The notes below the pieces were generated by a model, which worked only from the letters and a program-made list of their open reading frames with translations, made no database searches and was not told the DNA's origin. From UBA6902 sp964393845 (GTDB lineage Bacteria > Nitrospirota > Thermodesulfovibrionia > UBA6902): a DNA stretch of 52,194 nt. The DNA lies in contig CAYMUX010000006.1 in the NCBI GenBank assembly GCA_964393845.1, forward strand, positions 1 through 52,194, read 5' to 3'. This document shows, in pieces, positions 43,604-51,638 of this stretch. Position numbers and translations under genes: made by a program. Position 1 is the first letter of the stretch; the number at the start of each line of letters is the position of its first letter.

Positions 43604-43688
43604 CCCTGGGGGAGGCAATGCCTGAGAGTCCCGAAGATTCGGGAGACCCCTTGAACCTGATCTGGTTAATGCCAGCGGAGGAAAGGAA
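43604..43688 (+). promoter_or_regulatory. TPP riboswitch (THI box)
   Basis: Contains the diagnostic THI-box segments: GGGGGAGGC, CTGAGAG in the first loop (43622-43628), a short P3-like stem (TCCCGAAGATTCGGGA), ACCTGATCTGGTTAATGCC (43655-43673) and GCGGAGGAAAGG. It folds around thiamine pyrophosphate. It precedes the thiamine genes and is followed by an intrinsic terminator (43703-43748), so it most likely acts by transcription termination when TPP is abundant. Confidence 0.95.
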
Positions 43689-43702
43689 ATAGTTGATGGC
43701 TT

Positions 43703-43748
43703 AACCGTATTCCTTTTGATTAGTGTTACTCAGGGAATACGGTTTTTT
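43703..43748 (+). terminator. Intrinsic terminator, expression platform of the TPP riboswitch
   Basis: An 11-bp stem (AACCGTATTCC 43703-43713 with GGAATACGGTT 43734-43744), 20-nt loop and T-tract (TTTTTTAT to 43750), ending just before the Shine-Dalgarno of the first thi gene. Its position directly after the aptamer marks it as the ON/OFF platform. Confidence 0.88.
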
Positions 43749-43760
43749 ATTTGGAGAAAA

Positions 43761-45077
43761 ATGAATCAAAGAGAAATGACAAAACCTGATACTTCACATA
43801 TAAGAGATATTCTCTCAAAATCGTTGGACATGAAGTCTTTGAACCTCACCGAGGTCTCGGCCCTTTTAGACGTGAATGATAAAGACCTCTGGTCCGAGAT
43901 ATTTGATACGGCACGCAGGGTCAAGGAAAAGGTATATGGAAAAAGGATCGTGCTTTTTGCGCCTCTTTATTTGTCGAACGAGTGCATGAATGACTGTCTG
44001 TACTGTGGTTTCAGAAAGGGCAACACGGATGCAAAAAGAAAGACGCTGACTGTAGATGAGGCGGTTGAAGAGGCGGTGCTGCTAGCACACAGGGGATATA
44101 AAAGGCTCCTGCTTGTTGCCAGTGAACATTCAAAACTTGCCGGCATGGATTACTTTGAAAAAATTGTAGACGCGATTTATAAAAAAACGGACATCAGGAT
44201 TCTGCATGTAAACTCCGCCCCAATGAGCGTGGAAGATTTCAGGAGGCTCAAGGCTTCTGGTGTCGGAGTATATCAATGCTTTCAGGAGACATACCATATG
44301 CCGTCATACAGGCATCTTCACCAGACCGGGAAGAAAGCGGATTATTCATGGCGTCTTGAAGTAATGGACCGTGCCATAGAGGCTGGTTTTGAAGATATTG
44401 GAATGGGCGTGCTGCTCGGTCTTTATGACTGGCGCTGGGATGTTGCTGCATTAATTGCCCATTGCCGGAGGCTTATTAATAAATATGGATTTGGCCCACA
44501 CACACTGTCGGTTCCAAGACTGCAGCCGGCGCAGGGTTCCGGGGCGGATCATTTTAAGTATAGAGTTTCGGACGAAGACTTTAAAAAGATAGTCGTCATT
44601 TACAGGCTGGCCTTGCCTTATGTAGGTGTTGTGGTTTCCACAAGAGAGCCGTCCGCCTTAAGGGACGAATTGTTTTCACTCGGGGCATCACAGGTATCAG
44701 CCGGGTCCAAGACAAGCCCGTGGGGTTATATAAAGGACGGTGATACCGAGCAGTTTGAAATTGGAGACAAGAGGAGTCTTGAGGAGGTCATAGAGAAGAT
44801 CGCAAGACTGGGACTCATGCCGAGCCTTTGCACTGCATGTTACAGGGAAGGCAGAAGCGGCGAACGGTTTAAACACCTTGCTGAGGAGACAACTATTAAA
44901 AATTTCTGTCATGAAAATGCAATATTATCTCTCAAGGAGTACGTGGAAGATTGTGCTTCCGGGGAATTGAGGGAACGGTTAACAAAAATATTAAATGAGA
45001 CAATCGCGAAAAGTTCCAACGGCCTTTCAGAGAGATTCAGGCTTATAGAATCAGGCAAAAGGGATGTGCATATATAA
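43761..45077 (+). CDS. HydG/ThiH-like radical SAM tyrosine lyase
   Basis: A 438-residue radical SAM enzyme. The CX3CX2C motif is CMNDCLYC (C75, C79, C82). Further parts include GYKRLLLVASEHSKLAG, GVGVYQCFQETYH and GVLLGLYDWRWDVAALIAH. The C-terminus holds a second Cys motif CTACYREGRSGERF ... NFC (C357, C360, C383) with CX2CX22C spacing, the HydG-type auxiliary cluster site. ThiH (about 375 aa) makes dehydroglycine from tyrosine for the thiazole ring, and HydG (about 470 aa) goes further to make CO and CN for [FeFe]-hydrogenase. The operon (riboswitch, thiS, thiG) argues for a thiamine role. The start ATG 43761 has GGAG upstream; longer frames would run into the terminator. Confidence 0.8.
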   Translation: MNQREMTKPDTSHIRDILSKSLDMKSLNLTEVSALLDVNDKDLWSEIFDTARRVKEKVYGKRIVLFAPLYLSNECMNDCLYCGFRKGNTDAKRKTLTVDEAVEEAVLLAHRGYKRLLLVASEHSKLAGMDYFEKIVDAIYKKTDIRILHVNSAPMSVEDFRRLKASGVGVYQCFQETYHMPSYRHLHQTGKKADYSWRLEVMDRAIEAGFEDIGMGVLLGLYDWRWDVAALIAHCRRLINKYGFGPHTLSVPRLQPAQGSGADHFKYRVSDEDFKKIVVIYRLALPYVGVVVSTREPSALRDELFSLGASQVSAGSKTSPWGYIKDGDTEQFEIGDKRSLEEVIEKIARLGLMPSLCTACYREGRSGERFKHLAEETTIKNFCHENAILSLKEYVEDCASGELRERLTKILNETIAKSSNGLSERFRLIESGKRDVHI

Positions 45078-45079
45078 AT

Positions 45080-45135
45080 GTAGGGGCAGGTTTTAAACCT
45101 GCCCGTTGAAGGGCAACCACAAGGGCTGCCCCTAC
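45080..45135. repeat. GTAGGGGC palindromic repeat before thiS
   Basis: Outer arms GTAGGGGC and GCCCCTAC at 45080-45087 and 45128-45135. Inside are two nested stems (GGGCAGGTTT/AAACCTGCCC at 45084-45103, and GGGC...GCCC around 45111-45132). The unit begins 3 nt after the end of the radical SAM gene and ends 4 nt before the first in-frame ATG of thiS, so it occupies the whole gap and leaves no room for a normal Shine-Dalgarno. Confidence 0.8.
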
Positions 45136-45147
45136 AAAATGAAACAT

Positions 45148-45348
45148 ATGAAAATTAAATTAAATGGGAGAGATTCTGAAATTCAGGAGGGCATCACTAT
45201 TGCCGAACTGCTGAACACTTTAAATATTGAGCCCGCACGGGTTGCAGTGGAAGTCAATCTTAATATCGTAAAAAAATGTGATTATGAAAAACATGCGCTC
45301 AACGACGGAGATGCGGTGGAGATAGTGAATTTTGTAGGGGGAGGGTGA
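45148..45348 (+). CDS. thiS: Sulfur carrier protein ThiS
   Basis: A 66-residue ubiquitin-like protein ending in the functional Gly-Gly tail (VEIVNFVGGG), with family pattern MKIKLNGRDSEIQEGITIAE and PARVAVEVNLNIV. The C-terminal Gly is adenylated and thiocarboxylated to carry sulfur to ThiG. ATG 45148 gives the usual length; ATG 45139 three codons upstream is also possible. No Shine-Dalgarno is visible, as a palindromic repeat abuts the gene. It has one Gly beyond the common GG ending. No thiF gene is in the window. Confidence 0.9.
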   Translation: MKIKLNGRDSEIQEGITIAELLNTLNIEPARVAVEVNLNIVKKCDYEKHALNDGDAVEIVNFVGGG

Positions 45349-45418
45349 AAGACGGTTATGAGTTAGGAGTTATGAGATAAGAAACAGACAGAAAAAATAT
45401 ATTGAATTACAGGAGACA

Positions 45419-46192
45419 ATGATGGACGATAAATTAGTGATTAAGGGTATCGAGTTTAAATCACGACTCTGGGTTGGGACCGGGAAGTACAGGGATTTCG
45501 AGGAAACCAGAAAAGCTGTTGAGGCTTCCGGGGCTGATGTTGTTACTGTTGCCGTAAGAAGGACGAATATATTTGACAACAAGTCTGAAAACCTCTTTGA
45601 TTATATTGATCCGAAGAAATACAAAATACTTCCCAATACCGCCGGATGTTATACCCTGGAAGACGCCCTGAGGTATGCACGGCTGGCGAGGGAAACAGGC
45701 GTATCTGATCTTATAAAGCTTGAAGTAATCGGAGATGAAAAGACCCTTTTCCCTGATACTTGCGCTACGCTTAAGGCCACAGAGATTCTGGCAAAGGAAG
45801 GTTTTATCGTTCTTCCTTATATTAATGATGATCCTGTGATGGCTTTAAGGCTTGTCGATGCGGGCGCTGCTGCTGTTATGCCGCTTGCTGCACCCATCGG
45901 TTCGGGACTTGGCATACGAAATCCGTACAACATAAAAATAATCCTTGAACAGGCTAAGGTGCCGATTATTGTTGATGCAGGTGTTGGTACGGCATCAGAT
46001 GTTGCCATTGCGATGGAGCTCGGATGCGATGCGGTGCTGCTGAATACTGCTATTGCCGGAGCCAAAGACCCCATTGCTATGGCAGAGGCAATGAAGCACG
46101 GCGTGATAGCGGGACGTTTGGCTTACAAAGCAGGAAGAATCCCGAAAAAATTATATGCAACTGCCAGCAGCCCTATTGAAGGAATGTTATAA
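45419..46192 (+). CDS. thiG: Thiazole synthase ThiG
   Basis: A 257-residue TIM-barrel enzyme with KSRLWVGTGKYRDFEETRKAVEASGADVVTVAVRR, the catalytic-Lys region DLIKLEVIGDEKTLFPD, VMPLAAPIGSGLGI and IIVDAGVGTASDVAIAMELGCDAVLLNTAIA. It condenses DXP, dehydroglycine and ThiS-thiocarboxylate into the thiazole phosphate. CAGGAG lies before ATG 45419. The DXP precursor links it to the MEP pathway (dxr earlier in the window). A copy of the GGAGTTATGAG repeat family lies in the gap upstream. Confidence 0.96.
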   Translation: MMDDKLVIKGIEFKSRLWVGTGKYRDFEETRKAVEASGADVVTVAVRRTNIFDNKSENLFDYIDPKKYKILPNTAGCYTLEDALRYARLARETGVSDLIKLEVIGDEKTLFPDTCATLKATEILAKEGFIVLPYINDDPVMALRLVDAGAAAVMPLAAPIGSGLGIRNPYNIKIILEQAKVPIIVDAGVGTASDVAIAMELGCDAVLLNTAIAGAKDPIAMAEAMKHGVIAGRLAYKAGRIPKKLYATASSPIEGML

Positions 46193-46204
46193 AAATTAAT
46201 TATT

Positions 46205-46231
46205 GTAGGGGCGAGATGACCTCGCCCTTAC
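46205..46231. repeat. GTAGGGGC palindrome between thiG and thiE
   Basis: GTAGGGGCGAG pairs with CTCGCCCTTAC around a 5-nt loop containing ATG. That loop ATG (46216) would give the longest thiE frame, but being within a repeat it is an improbable start. Same family as 18146, 45080 and 46296. Confidence 0.8.
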
Positions 46232-46245
46232 GTTTGCCTGTGAAT

Positions 46246-46911
46246 ATGTTAATGGTTGATTTCAGGCTTTATTTGATAACGGACAGAAAGCATTTGTACG
46301 GGCGTTTCATGAAACGCCCCTACGGACAGCATTCTGGCTTGATTACGGCAGTTAAAGAGGCATTAAAAGGCGGAGTTAAGGCAATACAGTTGAGAGAAAA
46401 AGATTTAGACACACGGGAGATTTTGAAGATGGCTTATAAGATGAGAGCTTTGACTGATAAGTATAAAGCAAAACTATTTATCAATGACAGGTTTGATATT
46501 GCGCTTGCTGTCGGTGCTGACGGGGTACATCTGACGCAAAGCAGCATTCCTGTGCATGCAGTGAGAAAAGCTGTTCACGCATCACGGTTTTTGATCGGAG
46601 TTTCAACGCATTCCCTGAAAGAGGCAAAGGAGGCTGAAAAGGGAGGCGCTGATTTCATTACCTTTGGTACTGTATACAGGACGCCTTCAAAACTGAAATA
46701 CGGCGACCCTGTCGGCCTGGATGCATTGCGTAAAGTGAGCGGCAGGATAAAGGTCCCTGTCTTTGCAATCGGCGGGATTAAGGGCGATAAAATAAATGAT
46801 GTGATGGAAGCAGGGGCTTACGGGGTTGCAATGATATCGGAGATATTCGGGGCTGATAATGTTCAGAGGAAAGCAATGGAGTTAACGGAAATATTGAGTA
46901 ATAAAATTTGA
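46246..46911 (+). CDS. thiE: Thiamine phosphate synthase ThiE with an inserted palindrome peptide
   Basis: A protein of about 221 residues. Motifs: RLYLITDRK, AIQLREKDLDTREIL, LFINDRFDIALAVGADGVHLTQSS, GVSTHSLKEAKEAEKGGADFITFGTVYRTPSK and FAIGGIKGDKI. It joins HMP-PP (from ThiC) and thiazole phosphate to make TMP. Residues 17-26 (LYGRFMKRPY), just after TDRK, are encoded by a palindromic repeat and have no counterpart in the family, where strand 1 leads to a short loop. The insertion is in frame and falls in a surface loop near the barrel mouth, so activity is probably kept. Starts 46246 and 46252 are both possible. Confidence 0.9.
   Translation: MLMVDFRLYLITDRKHLYGRFMKRPYGQHSGLITAVKEALKGGVKAIQLREKDLDTREILKMAYKMRALTDKYKAKLFINDRFDIALAVGADGVHLTQSSIPVHAVRKAVHASRFLIGVSTHSLKEAKEAEKGGADFITFGTVYRTPSKLKYGDPVGLDALRKVSGRIKVPVFAIGGIKGDKINDVMEAGAYGVAMISEIFGADNVQRKAMELTEILSNKI
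46296..46323. repeat. GTACGGGC palindrome inside thiE coding sequence
   Basis: GTACGGGCGTTTC is followed by ATGAAACGCCCCTAC, a palindrome perfect but for one base near the tips. It lies wholly in the thiE frame and codes for residues 17-26 without introducing a stop. It is of the same GTAGGGGC/GCCCCTAC family as the intergenic copies nearby. Confidence 0.88.
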
Positions 46912-46936
46912 GCGATATATTCTTAAGGAGAACAAT

Positions 46937-48238
46937 ATGACTAAAGCATTACAGCATACAAGGATTGAACTAGCCAAGCAAGGCATCATTACCGATGAAG
47001 TCAGGCAGGTTGCCATTGATGAAGGCATGGCGCCGGAACAACTTTCTAAAGATATTGCCGAAGGACTGACGGTTATATCAAGAAATATCAATCATGATAT
47101 CAAGCCGCTGGGTATCGGCAGAGGTTTGAGGACAAAAGTAAATGCAAACATCGGCACATCTAAGGACAGGATCTCACTTGATGAAGAGATGGAAAAGCTT
47201 GACGTGCTTATTAAATACGGCGCGGATGCTGTGATGGACCTTTCAACCGGCGGTCCGATAAAAGATATCAGAAGGTTACTTATGAGAAGATCAACCATTT
47301 CGGTTGGAACGGTCCCTATTTACGAGGCAGTGGCAAAGGCTGCAGAAGATAAAGGCTCCATTGCAAAGATGAGCGTTGAAGATCTGTTCAGTGCAATAGA
47401 AGGACAAGCTGAAGAGGGAGTTGATTTCGTGACTGTCCACTGCGGTCTTACAAGAAGAACAATCGAGACGCTCAGGACAGAGGGAAGGATACTTGATATT
47501 GTCAGCCGCGGCGGCGCATTCCTCGTTGAATGGATGATATACAATGACAGAGAGAACCCTCTTTATGAGCAATATGACAGGCTTCTGGAAATAGCAAAGA
47601 AATTTGACCTTACCTTAAGTCTTGGTGATGGCGCGCGTCCCGGCTGTCTCGCGGATGCAACAGACAGGACACAGATGGATGAACTCCTGACCCTCGGTGA
47701 GTTAAGAGACAGGGCAGTTAAAGAAGGGGTACAGGTCATCATTGAAGGCCCGGGACATGTTCCCCTTAATCAGATCGAGATGAATATGAAAATACAGAAA
47801 GAGATATGCAAGGGCGCACCGTTTTATATCCTTGGTCCTCTTGTGACGGACATTGCTATGGGTTATGACCATATAGCTGCGGCCATAGGCGGCGCCGTAG
47901 GCGGTGCGGCAGGCGCGGACTTCCTCTGCTATGTTACTCCTTCGGAACATATCAGGCTCCCGAATATTGAAGATGTGAAAGAAGGGGTTATCGCCTCAAG
48001 GATCGCGGCTCATGCTGCCGACATTGCCAAGGGTGTCAAGGGAGCTATTGATATGGATATTAAAATGGCAAAGAGGAGAAAGGCCCTTGACTGGAACGGT
48101 CAGATAGAGCTGTCTTTGAACCCTGAAAAGGTCAGAAGCTGGCGCGCAGAGGTCCCACCCACAGAATCAGAGGTCTGCAGCATGTGCGGAGAATTTTGCG
48201 CTATTAAGACGGTTGAAGAGGCCTTGAAGAAAAAGTAG
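46937..48238 (+). CDS. thiC: Phosphomethylpyrimidine synthase ThiC
   Basis: A 433-residue enzyme of the shorter bacterial type. It shows the GVDFVTVHCGLTRRTIE and GDGARPGCLADATDRTQMDEL regions, the His-rich core IEGPGHVPLNQIEMNMK, ILGPLVTDIAMGYDHIAAAIGGA and the C-terminal radical SAM-type cluster motif CSMCGEFC (CX2CX4C). It rearranges AIR to HMP-P. The last gene of the thi operon (26 nt after thiE); an AAGGAG Shine-Dalgarno is present. A MITE copy starts 39 bases after its stop. Confidence 0.97.
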   Translation: MTKALQHTRIELAKQGIITDEVRQVAIDEGMAPEQLSKDIAEGLTVISRNINHDIKPLGIGRGLRTKVNANIGTSKDRISLDEEMEKLDVLIKYGADAVMDLSTGGPIKDIRRLLMRRSTISVGTVPIYEAVAKAAEDKGSIAKMSVEDLFSAIEGQAEEGVDFVTVHCGLTRRTIETLRTEGRILDIVSRGGAFLVEWMIYNDRENPLYEQYDRLLEIAKKFDLTLSLGDGARPGCLADATDRTQMDELLTLGELRDRAVKEGVQVIIEGPGHVPLNQIEMNMKIQKEICKGAPFYILGPLVTDIAMGYDHIAAAIGGAVGGAAGADFLCYVTPSEHIRLPNIEDVKEGVIASRIAAHAADIAKGVKGAIDMDIKMAKRRKALDWNGQIELSLNPEKVRSWRAEVPPTESEVCSMCGEFCAIKTVEEALKKK

Positions 48239-48276
48239 TACAATTTCTATCATTAAATAATTATTTTTATTTTGAC

Positions 48277-48379
48277 TATAGTAACGGCAATAAATAACTT
48301 AAGTTAAAATATGATATTTCCTTTATATTACAGCTAATTAAATGCTTAAGATGTATTTTAATTTAATGCCGTTACTATA
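48277..48379 (-). mobile_element. 103-bp MITE, copy 3 (inverted)
   Basis: Exact reverse complement of copies 1 and 2, bounded by TA (GAC-TA ... TA-TCA). It lies in the 318-bp gap between thiC and the HEAT-repeat gene. The rest of that gap shows no clear gene; an open frame at 48442-48633 has no family resemblance. The insertion may separate the downstream genes from an older promoter or from thi read-through. Confidence 0.93.
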
Positions 48380-48556
48380 TCATTTCACTTTCTCTCCTTT
48401 AAAGATATCTTAAAAAAATCCCGATAAATAAACGGGAGAAATTGTTCTTTGTCTATGAGGACATGAACTTTAATTTATCCAAAATAGTGCGCAAAATCAG
48501 GGGCACAGACCCTGGAATAATTGAATCGGATATAGAAGGGCAGTGGTCTAATTGCC

Positions 48557-50191
48557 ATGTTGGATACGGAAAAAGTCATAGATTTAGTCAAAGCAATAAT
48601 AAGGGCAAAAAAGAACCTTCGCCTGTATCCTGAGAATAATCCGATCTATAAAAAAACAGTTGATGATATTTATTCCACGATGTCTTCAATGCTTGAGACT
48701 GAAGAATCAATAATATTTAAATTCAAACAATACGATATCATTTACGATAAAGAGATCGTCTACCACAATAAGAACAAAGATGAAAGCCTTGCTTTGTTTT
48801 TCTTTAAAGACGGGCTGCGGGAGCTGACTTTTTTAAAGGGAATTACAAGAACTGAAGTTAAAGAATTTTCAAGGATGATCTCTCTGGATTTTGAGAAAGA
48901 AATAATTGATGATGATATTGTGACATTAATGTGGGAATGTGATTTTAAATTTATCAAATATGTTGTTGATGATGCGTGTCTTTTGGAGGATGAGAACTAT
49001 GAATATGCTGCTGTTGAAAGGGCAAAACAAACCGTTGCTGATCATGATCAAATTATAAAAGCCTATGAGGACGCGTTAAGGTCTGAGAGGATAACTGATA
49101 TTAAGGTCCTTTCACTTACAGATAATGATATAAAGAGCATAGCCCAGGAAATAAAAGATGACCCTGCTGATAAAACCGGGTTGCTTATACATATGCTTTT
49201 TGAAATGATTTTCTTTGCGCGGGACAAGGAAGAATATAAAGAAATTACAGAAATTATTAAGCAAGCCCTTATTCATGCAACAACTAATGCCAACATTAAA
49301 GTCGTAACCAGTGTCCTATCCAGGATCAAAAGCGTATTGAAAATATGTGTGTATCCTGAAAAAGTAAATCCTTATCTGGAAGTGATAGACGACTATGTCA
49401 ACTCATCGGACTTTATCAAACTTTTTGGAGAAGTAATTGAAAGAGGAGGAGCAATTTCAGCCGAAGTTATAAGCGAATTTTCTTCACTTCTACATATAGA
49501 TTCGGTCCCTCACTATATGGCTCTTCTCGGAGAAATGCAAAATATTTCTTCGAGGAGGGTTGTAATTAATATATTGTCTGTAGTGGGCCAAAAAAATATA
49601 CCGCTTATTGCAATTGGTTTGAACGACAGAAGGTGGTATGTCGTCAGGAATGTTATATATATCCTGAGAAAAATCAGAGACAGGGTATCAGTAGAATATC
49701 TTACCGGTGTTTTGTCGCATTCTGACAGGCGGGTCAGAAAAGAGGCTGTCCTTGCCCTGGGGGAAATGGGATCAAAGGATGTTTTTGCCATTCTAAAAAA
49801 ATGCATGTCAGACGAAGATAATTCGGTAAGAATTGCCGCTTGCAGGGCCATTGCACAGTTAGATACTCCTGAGTCAAAACAGATGATCTTCGATTATATC
49901 CGTAATAAAAAATTTAGAGATAAAAGCTTTTCGGAAAAGAAAGCCGTCGTAGGGGTCCTTTCTCGCTGGAGAGAAACGGATGTTGTTGAGTTCTTGACCA
50001 GAATCGTGAAAAAGAAAAGCTTATTTAACCACGCAAAAAATAATGAAACCAGGGCTGCAGCTGTTAACTGTCTCGGGTTGATAGCTGCTTATGATACAGG
50101 GATATTAGAAAAGTTGAAAAGATCTAATATCCCACTTATTCGTAATAGCATGCCGGCGGCATTAAAGAAGGTTAAACATGGAACAATCTGA
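48557..50191 (+). CDS. HEAT-repeat protein with N-terminal sensor-like domain
   Basis: A 544-residue soluble protein. Residues about 1-110 form a mixed domain (VIDLVKAIIRAKKNLRLYPENNPIYKK, IIFKFKQYDIIYDKEIVYHN) that has a counterpart in the N-terminus of the next gene's product. The middle is helical. Residues about 340-480 contain HEAT repeats (DRRWYVVRNVIYILRKIRDR, SDRRVRKEAVLALGEMGSKDV, DNSVRIAACRAIAQLDTPES). It is probably a scaffold or partner of the HD-GYP protein with which it overlaps by 14 nt. No catalytic motif is seen, nor any membrane segment. Confidence 0.75.
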   Translation: MLDTEKVIDLVKAIIRAKKNLRLYPENNPIYKKTVDDIYSTMSSMLETEESIIFKFKQYDIIYDKEIVYHNKNKDESLALFFFKDGLRELTFLKGITRTEVKEFSRMISLDFEKEIIDDDIVTLMWECDFKFIKYVVDDACLLEDENYEYAAVERAKQTVADHDQIIKAYEDALRSERITDIKVLSLTDNDIKSIAQEIKDDPADKTGLLIHMLFEMIFFARDKEEYKEITEIIKQALIHATTNANIKVVTSVLSRIKSVLKICVYPEKVNPYLEVIDDYVNSSDFIKLFGEVIERGGAISAEVISEFSSLLHIDSVPHYMALLGEMQNISSRRVVINILSVVGQKNIPLIAIGLNDRRWYVVRNVIYILRKIRDRVSVEYLTGVLSHSDRRVRKEAVLALGEMGSKDVFAILKKCMSDEDNSVRIAACRAIAQLDTPESKQMIFDYIRNKKFRDKSFSEKKAVVGVLSRWRETDVVEFLTRIVKKKSLFNHAKNNETRAAAVNCLGLIAAYDTGILEKLKRSNIPLIRNSMPAALKKVKHGTI

Positions 50192-51578
50192 TAAGCAACA
50201 TTTTGAGGCAGGTAAGAAAGTAATCAACCAGTTCTCCATTGTTTTGAGAAACGGACAATTGCACGAAATAAACAATATAGCGGTACTGGAATCAATGGAA
50301 AAACTTCAAAGCAGAGTTAATCCTTATATTGAGAGTGAAGGCTTTCTAAGAATAGATATTGCAGGAGAGTTTTTTTATATCAACGATGTTCGTATACGCT
50401 TCTCACTGGAATTTATCTTGAATTTTGATTATCTCGCCGCAGAATTTAAAAAAAGAGACATAGGCTCTGTTATTTTTTCATCGCCTCTGAGCATAAACGA
50501 TATAAAGCAATTTTTGAGAGCATTATTGAATGCCGTAAATTCAAGCGCGCCGTATAATACGATTTGCTCGATGCTTAAAGATGTCGGCAATATACAAATA
50601 GAAAAATTGAAAACGATTGAGGATGAAGATGAAATCGACAGGCGTAAAATAGTAAAGAAGGCTTACTTTAATGCAGTCTCTTTCAGCAGAGGTATGATAA
50701 AAAAGATAAAGGCAGGCGAAAAGATCAGTATCAGGAAAGCCAAAAGAATAATAGAATCTATAGTGGATGTCGTTCTTTCAGAAAAGCAGTTTCTTATTGG
50801 AATGACTTCAATTAAGGATTATGATGAATATACCTATCATCACTCCATAAACGTGAGTATATTGTCTATTGCTATGGGCCAGAGAATAGGTCTAAACAGG
50901 AGAGAATTGACCAGTTTGGGAATTGCAGCTCTATTTCATGATATAGGCAAGACCTGGATCCCTATTGAAATCCTGAATAAACCGGAAAGATTAAGCGAGG
51001 AGGAGTGGGAGATCGTTTGTATGCATCCATATTGGGGTGCAATAGCAGCATTGAAATTGAAGGGATTAGATGAAATTTCAATGCAAAACGCAATCGTTGC
51101 CTTTCAACATCACATGAAATATGATTACTCCGGATATCCAAAACTACAGGAGACTATGGAGCTTATTTTTTATTCAAAGGTAATTTCTATAGCGGACCAG
51201 TATGATGCCATGACTTCATCAAGGGTTTATAGGGCAGAACCAATGTCTCCGGATAAAGTATTAAATATGATGATAGAGAGCAGCGGCTCTGAGATAGATC
51301 CGATTTTCCTGAAAATACTAGCCAATATAGTCGGAGTTTATCCCATAGGATCGCTTGTTTTACTTGATACTCAAGAAATGGGACTTGTTTATGAAGGGAA
51401 CTTGATTATCTCTGAAAGGCCGAGGGTCCTGGTTATTGTCAACGAATCAGGGAATAATGTTGATGGATATGTCGTTGATCTTACGGAGAAGGACTCATCC
51501 GGAAGATTTCTGAGGACTATAGCAAAAACGCTTGATCCAAAAAAGTATAATATAAGTCTGGCGGAGCATTTGCTTTAA
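50178..51578 (+). CDS. HD-GYP domain protein (putative c-di-GMP phosphodiesterase)
   Basis: A 466-residue protein. The N-terminal about 150 residues resemble the start of the upstream HEAT protein (LHEINNIAVLESMEKL, FFYINDVRIRFSLEF). The HD-GYP domain (about 205-385) has YHHSINVSILSIAMG, ALFHDIGKTWIP (HD pair), HPYWGAI, FQHHMKYDYSGYP (the GYP motif, preceded by QHH) and ISIADQYDAMTS. HD-GYP enzymes hydrolyse c-di-GMP. The standard HxxxHE and GYP features are present, though the usual HHERxDGxGYP is HHMKYDYSGYP, so activity may differ. A short C-terminal domain follows (about 390-466). Coupled to the HEAT gene by overlap. Confidence 0.88.
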   Translation: MEQSDKQHFEAGKKVINQFSIVLRNGQLHEINNIAVLESMEKLQSRVNPYIESEGFLRIDIAGEFFYINDVRIRFSLEFILNFDYLAAEFKKRDIGSVIFSSPLSINDIKQFLRALLNAVNSSAPYNTICSMLKDVGNIQIEKLKTIEDEDEIDRRKIVKKAYFNAVSFSRGMIKKIKAGEKISIRKAKRIIESIVDVVLSEKQFLIGMTSIKDYDEYTYHHSINVSILSIAMGQRIGLNRRELTSLGIAALFHDIGKTWIPIEILNKPERLSEEEWEIVCMHPYWGAIAALKLKGLDEISMQNAIVAFQHHMKYDYSGYPKLQETMELIFYSKVISIADQYDAMTSSRVYRAEPMSPDKVLNMMIESSGSEIDPIFLKILANIVGVYPIGSLVLLDTQEMGLVYEGNLIISERPRVLVIVNESGNNVDGYVVDLTEKDSSGRFLRTIAKTLDPKKYNISLAEHLL

Positions 51579-51638
51579 TATTATTAGAATTAGAGCCAGG
51601 TTGAAGAGGCTTTGAATCACGGCATAGATAAAAGATAC

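Noticed and set aside
43716..43760. Upstream start for the HydG/ThiH-like gene
   Set aside because: It would place coding sequence within the riboswitch terminator; the ATG at 43761 has a proper Shine-Dalgarno.
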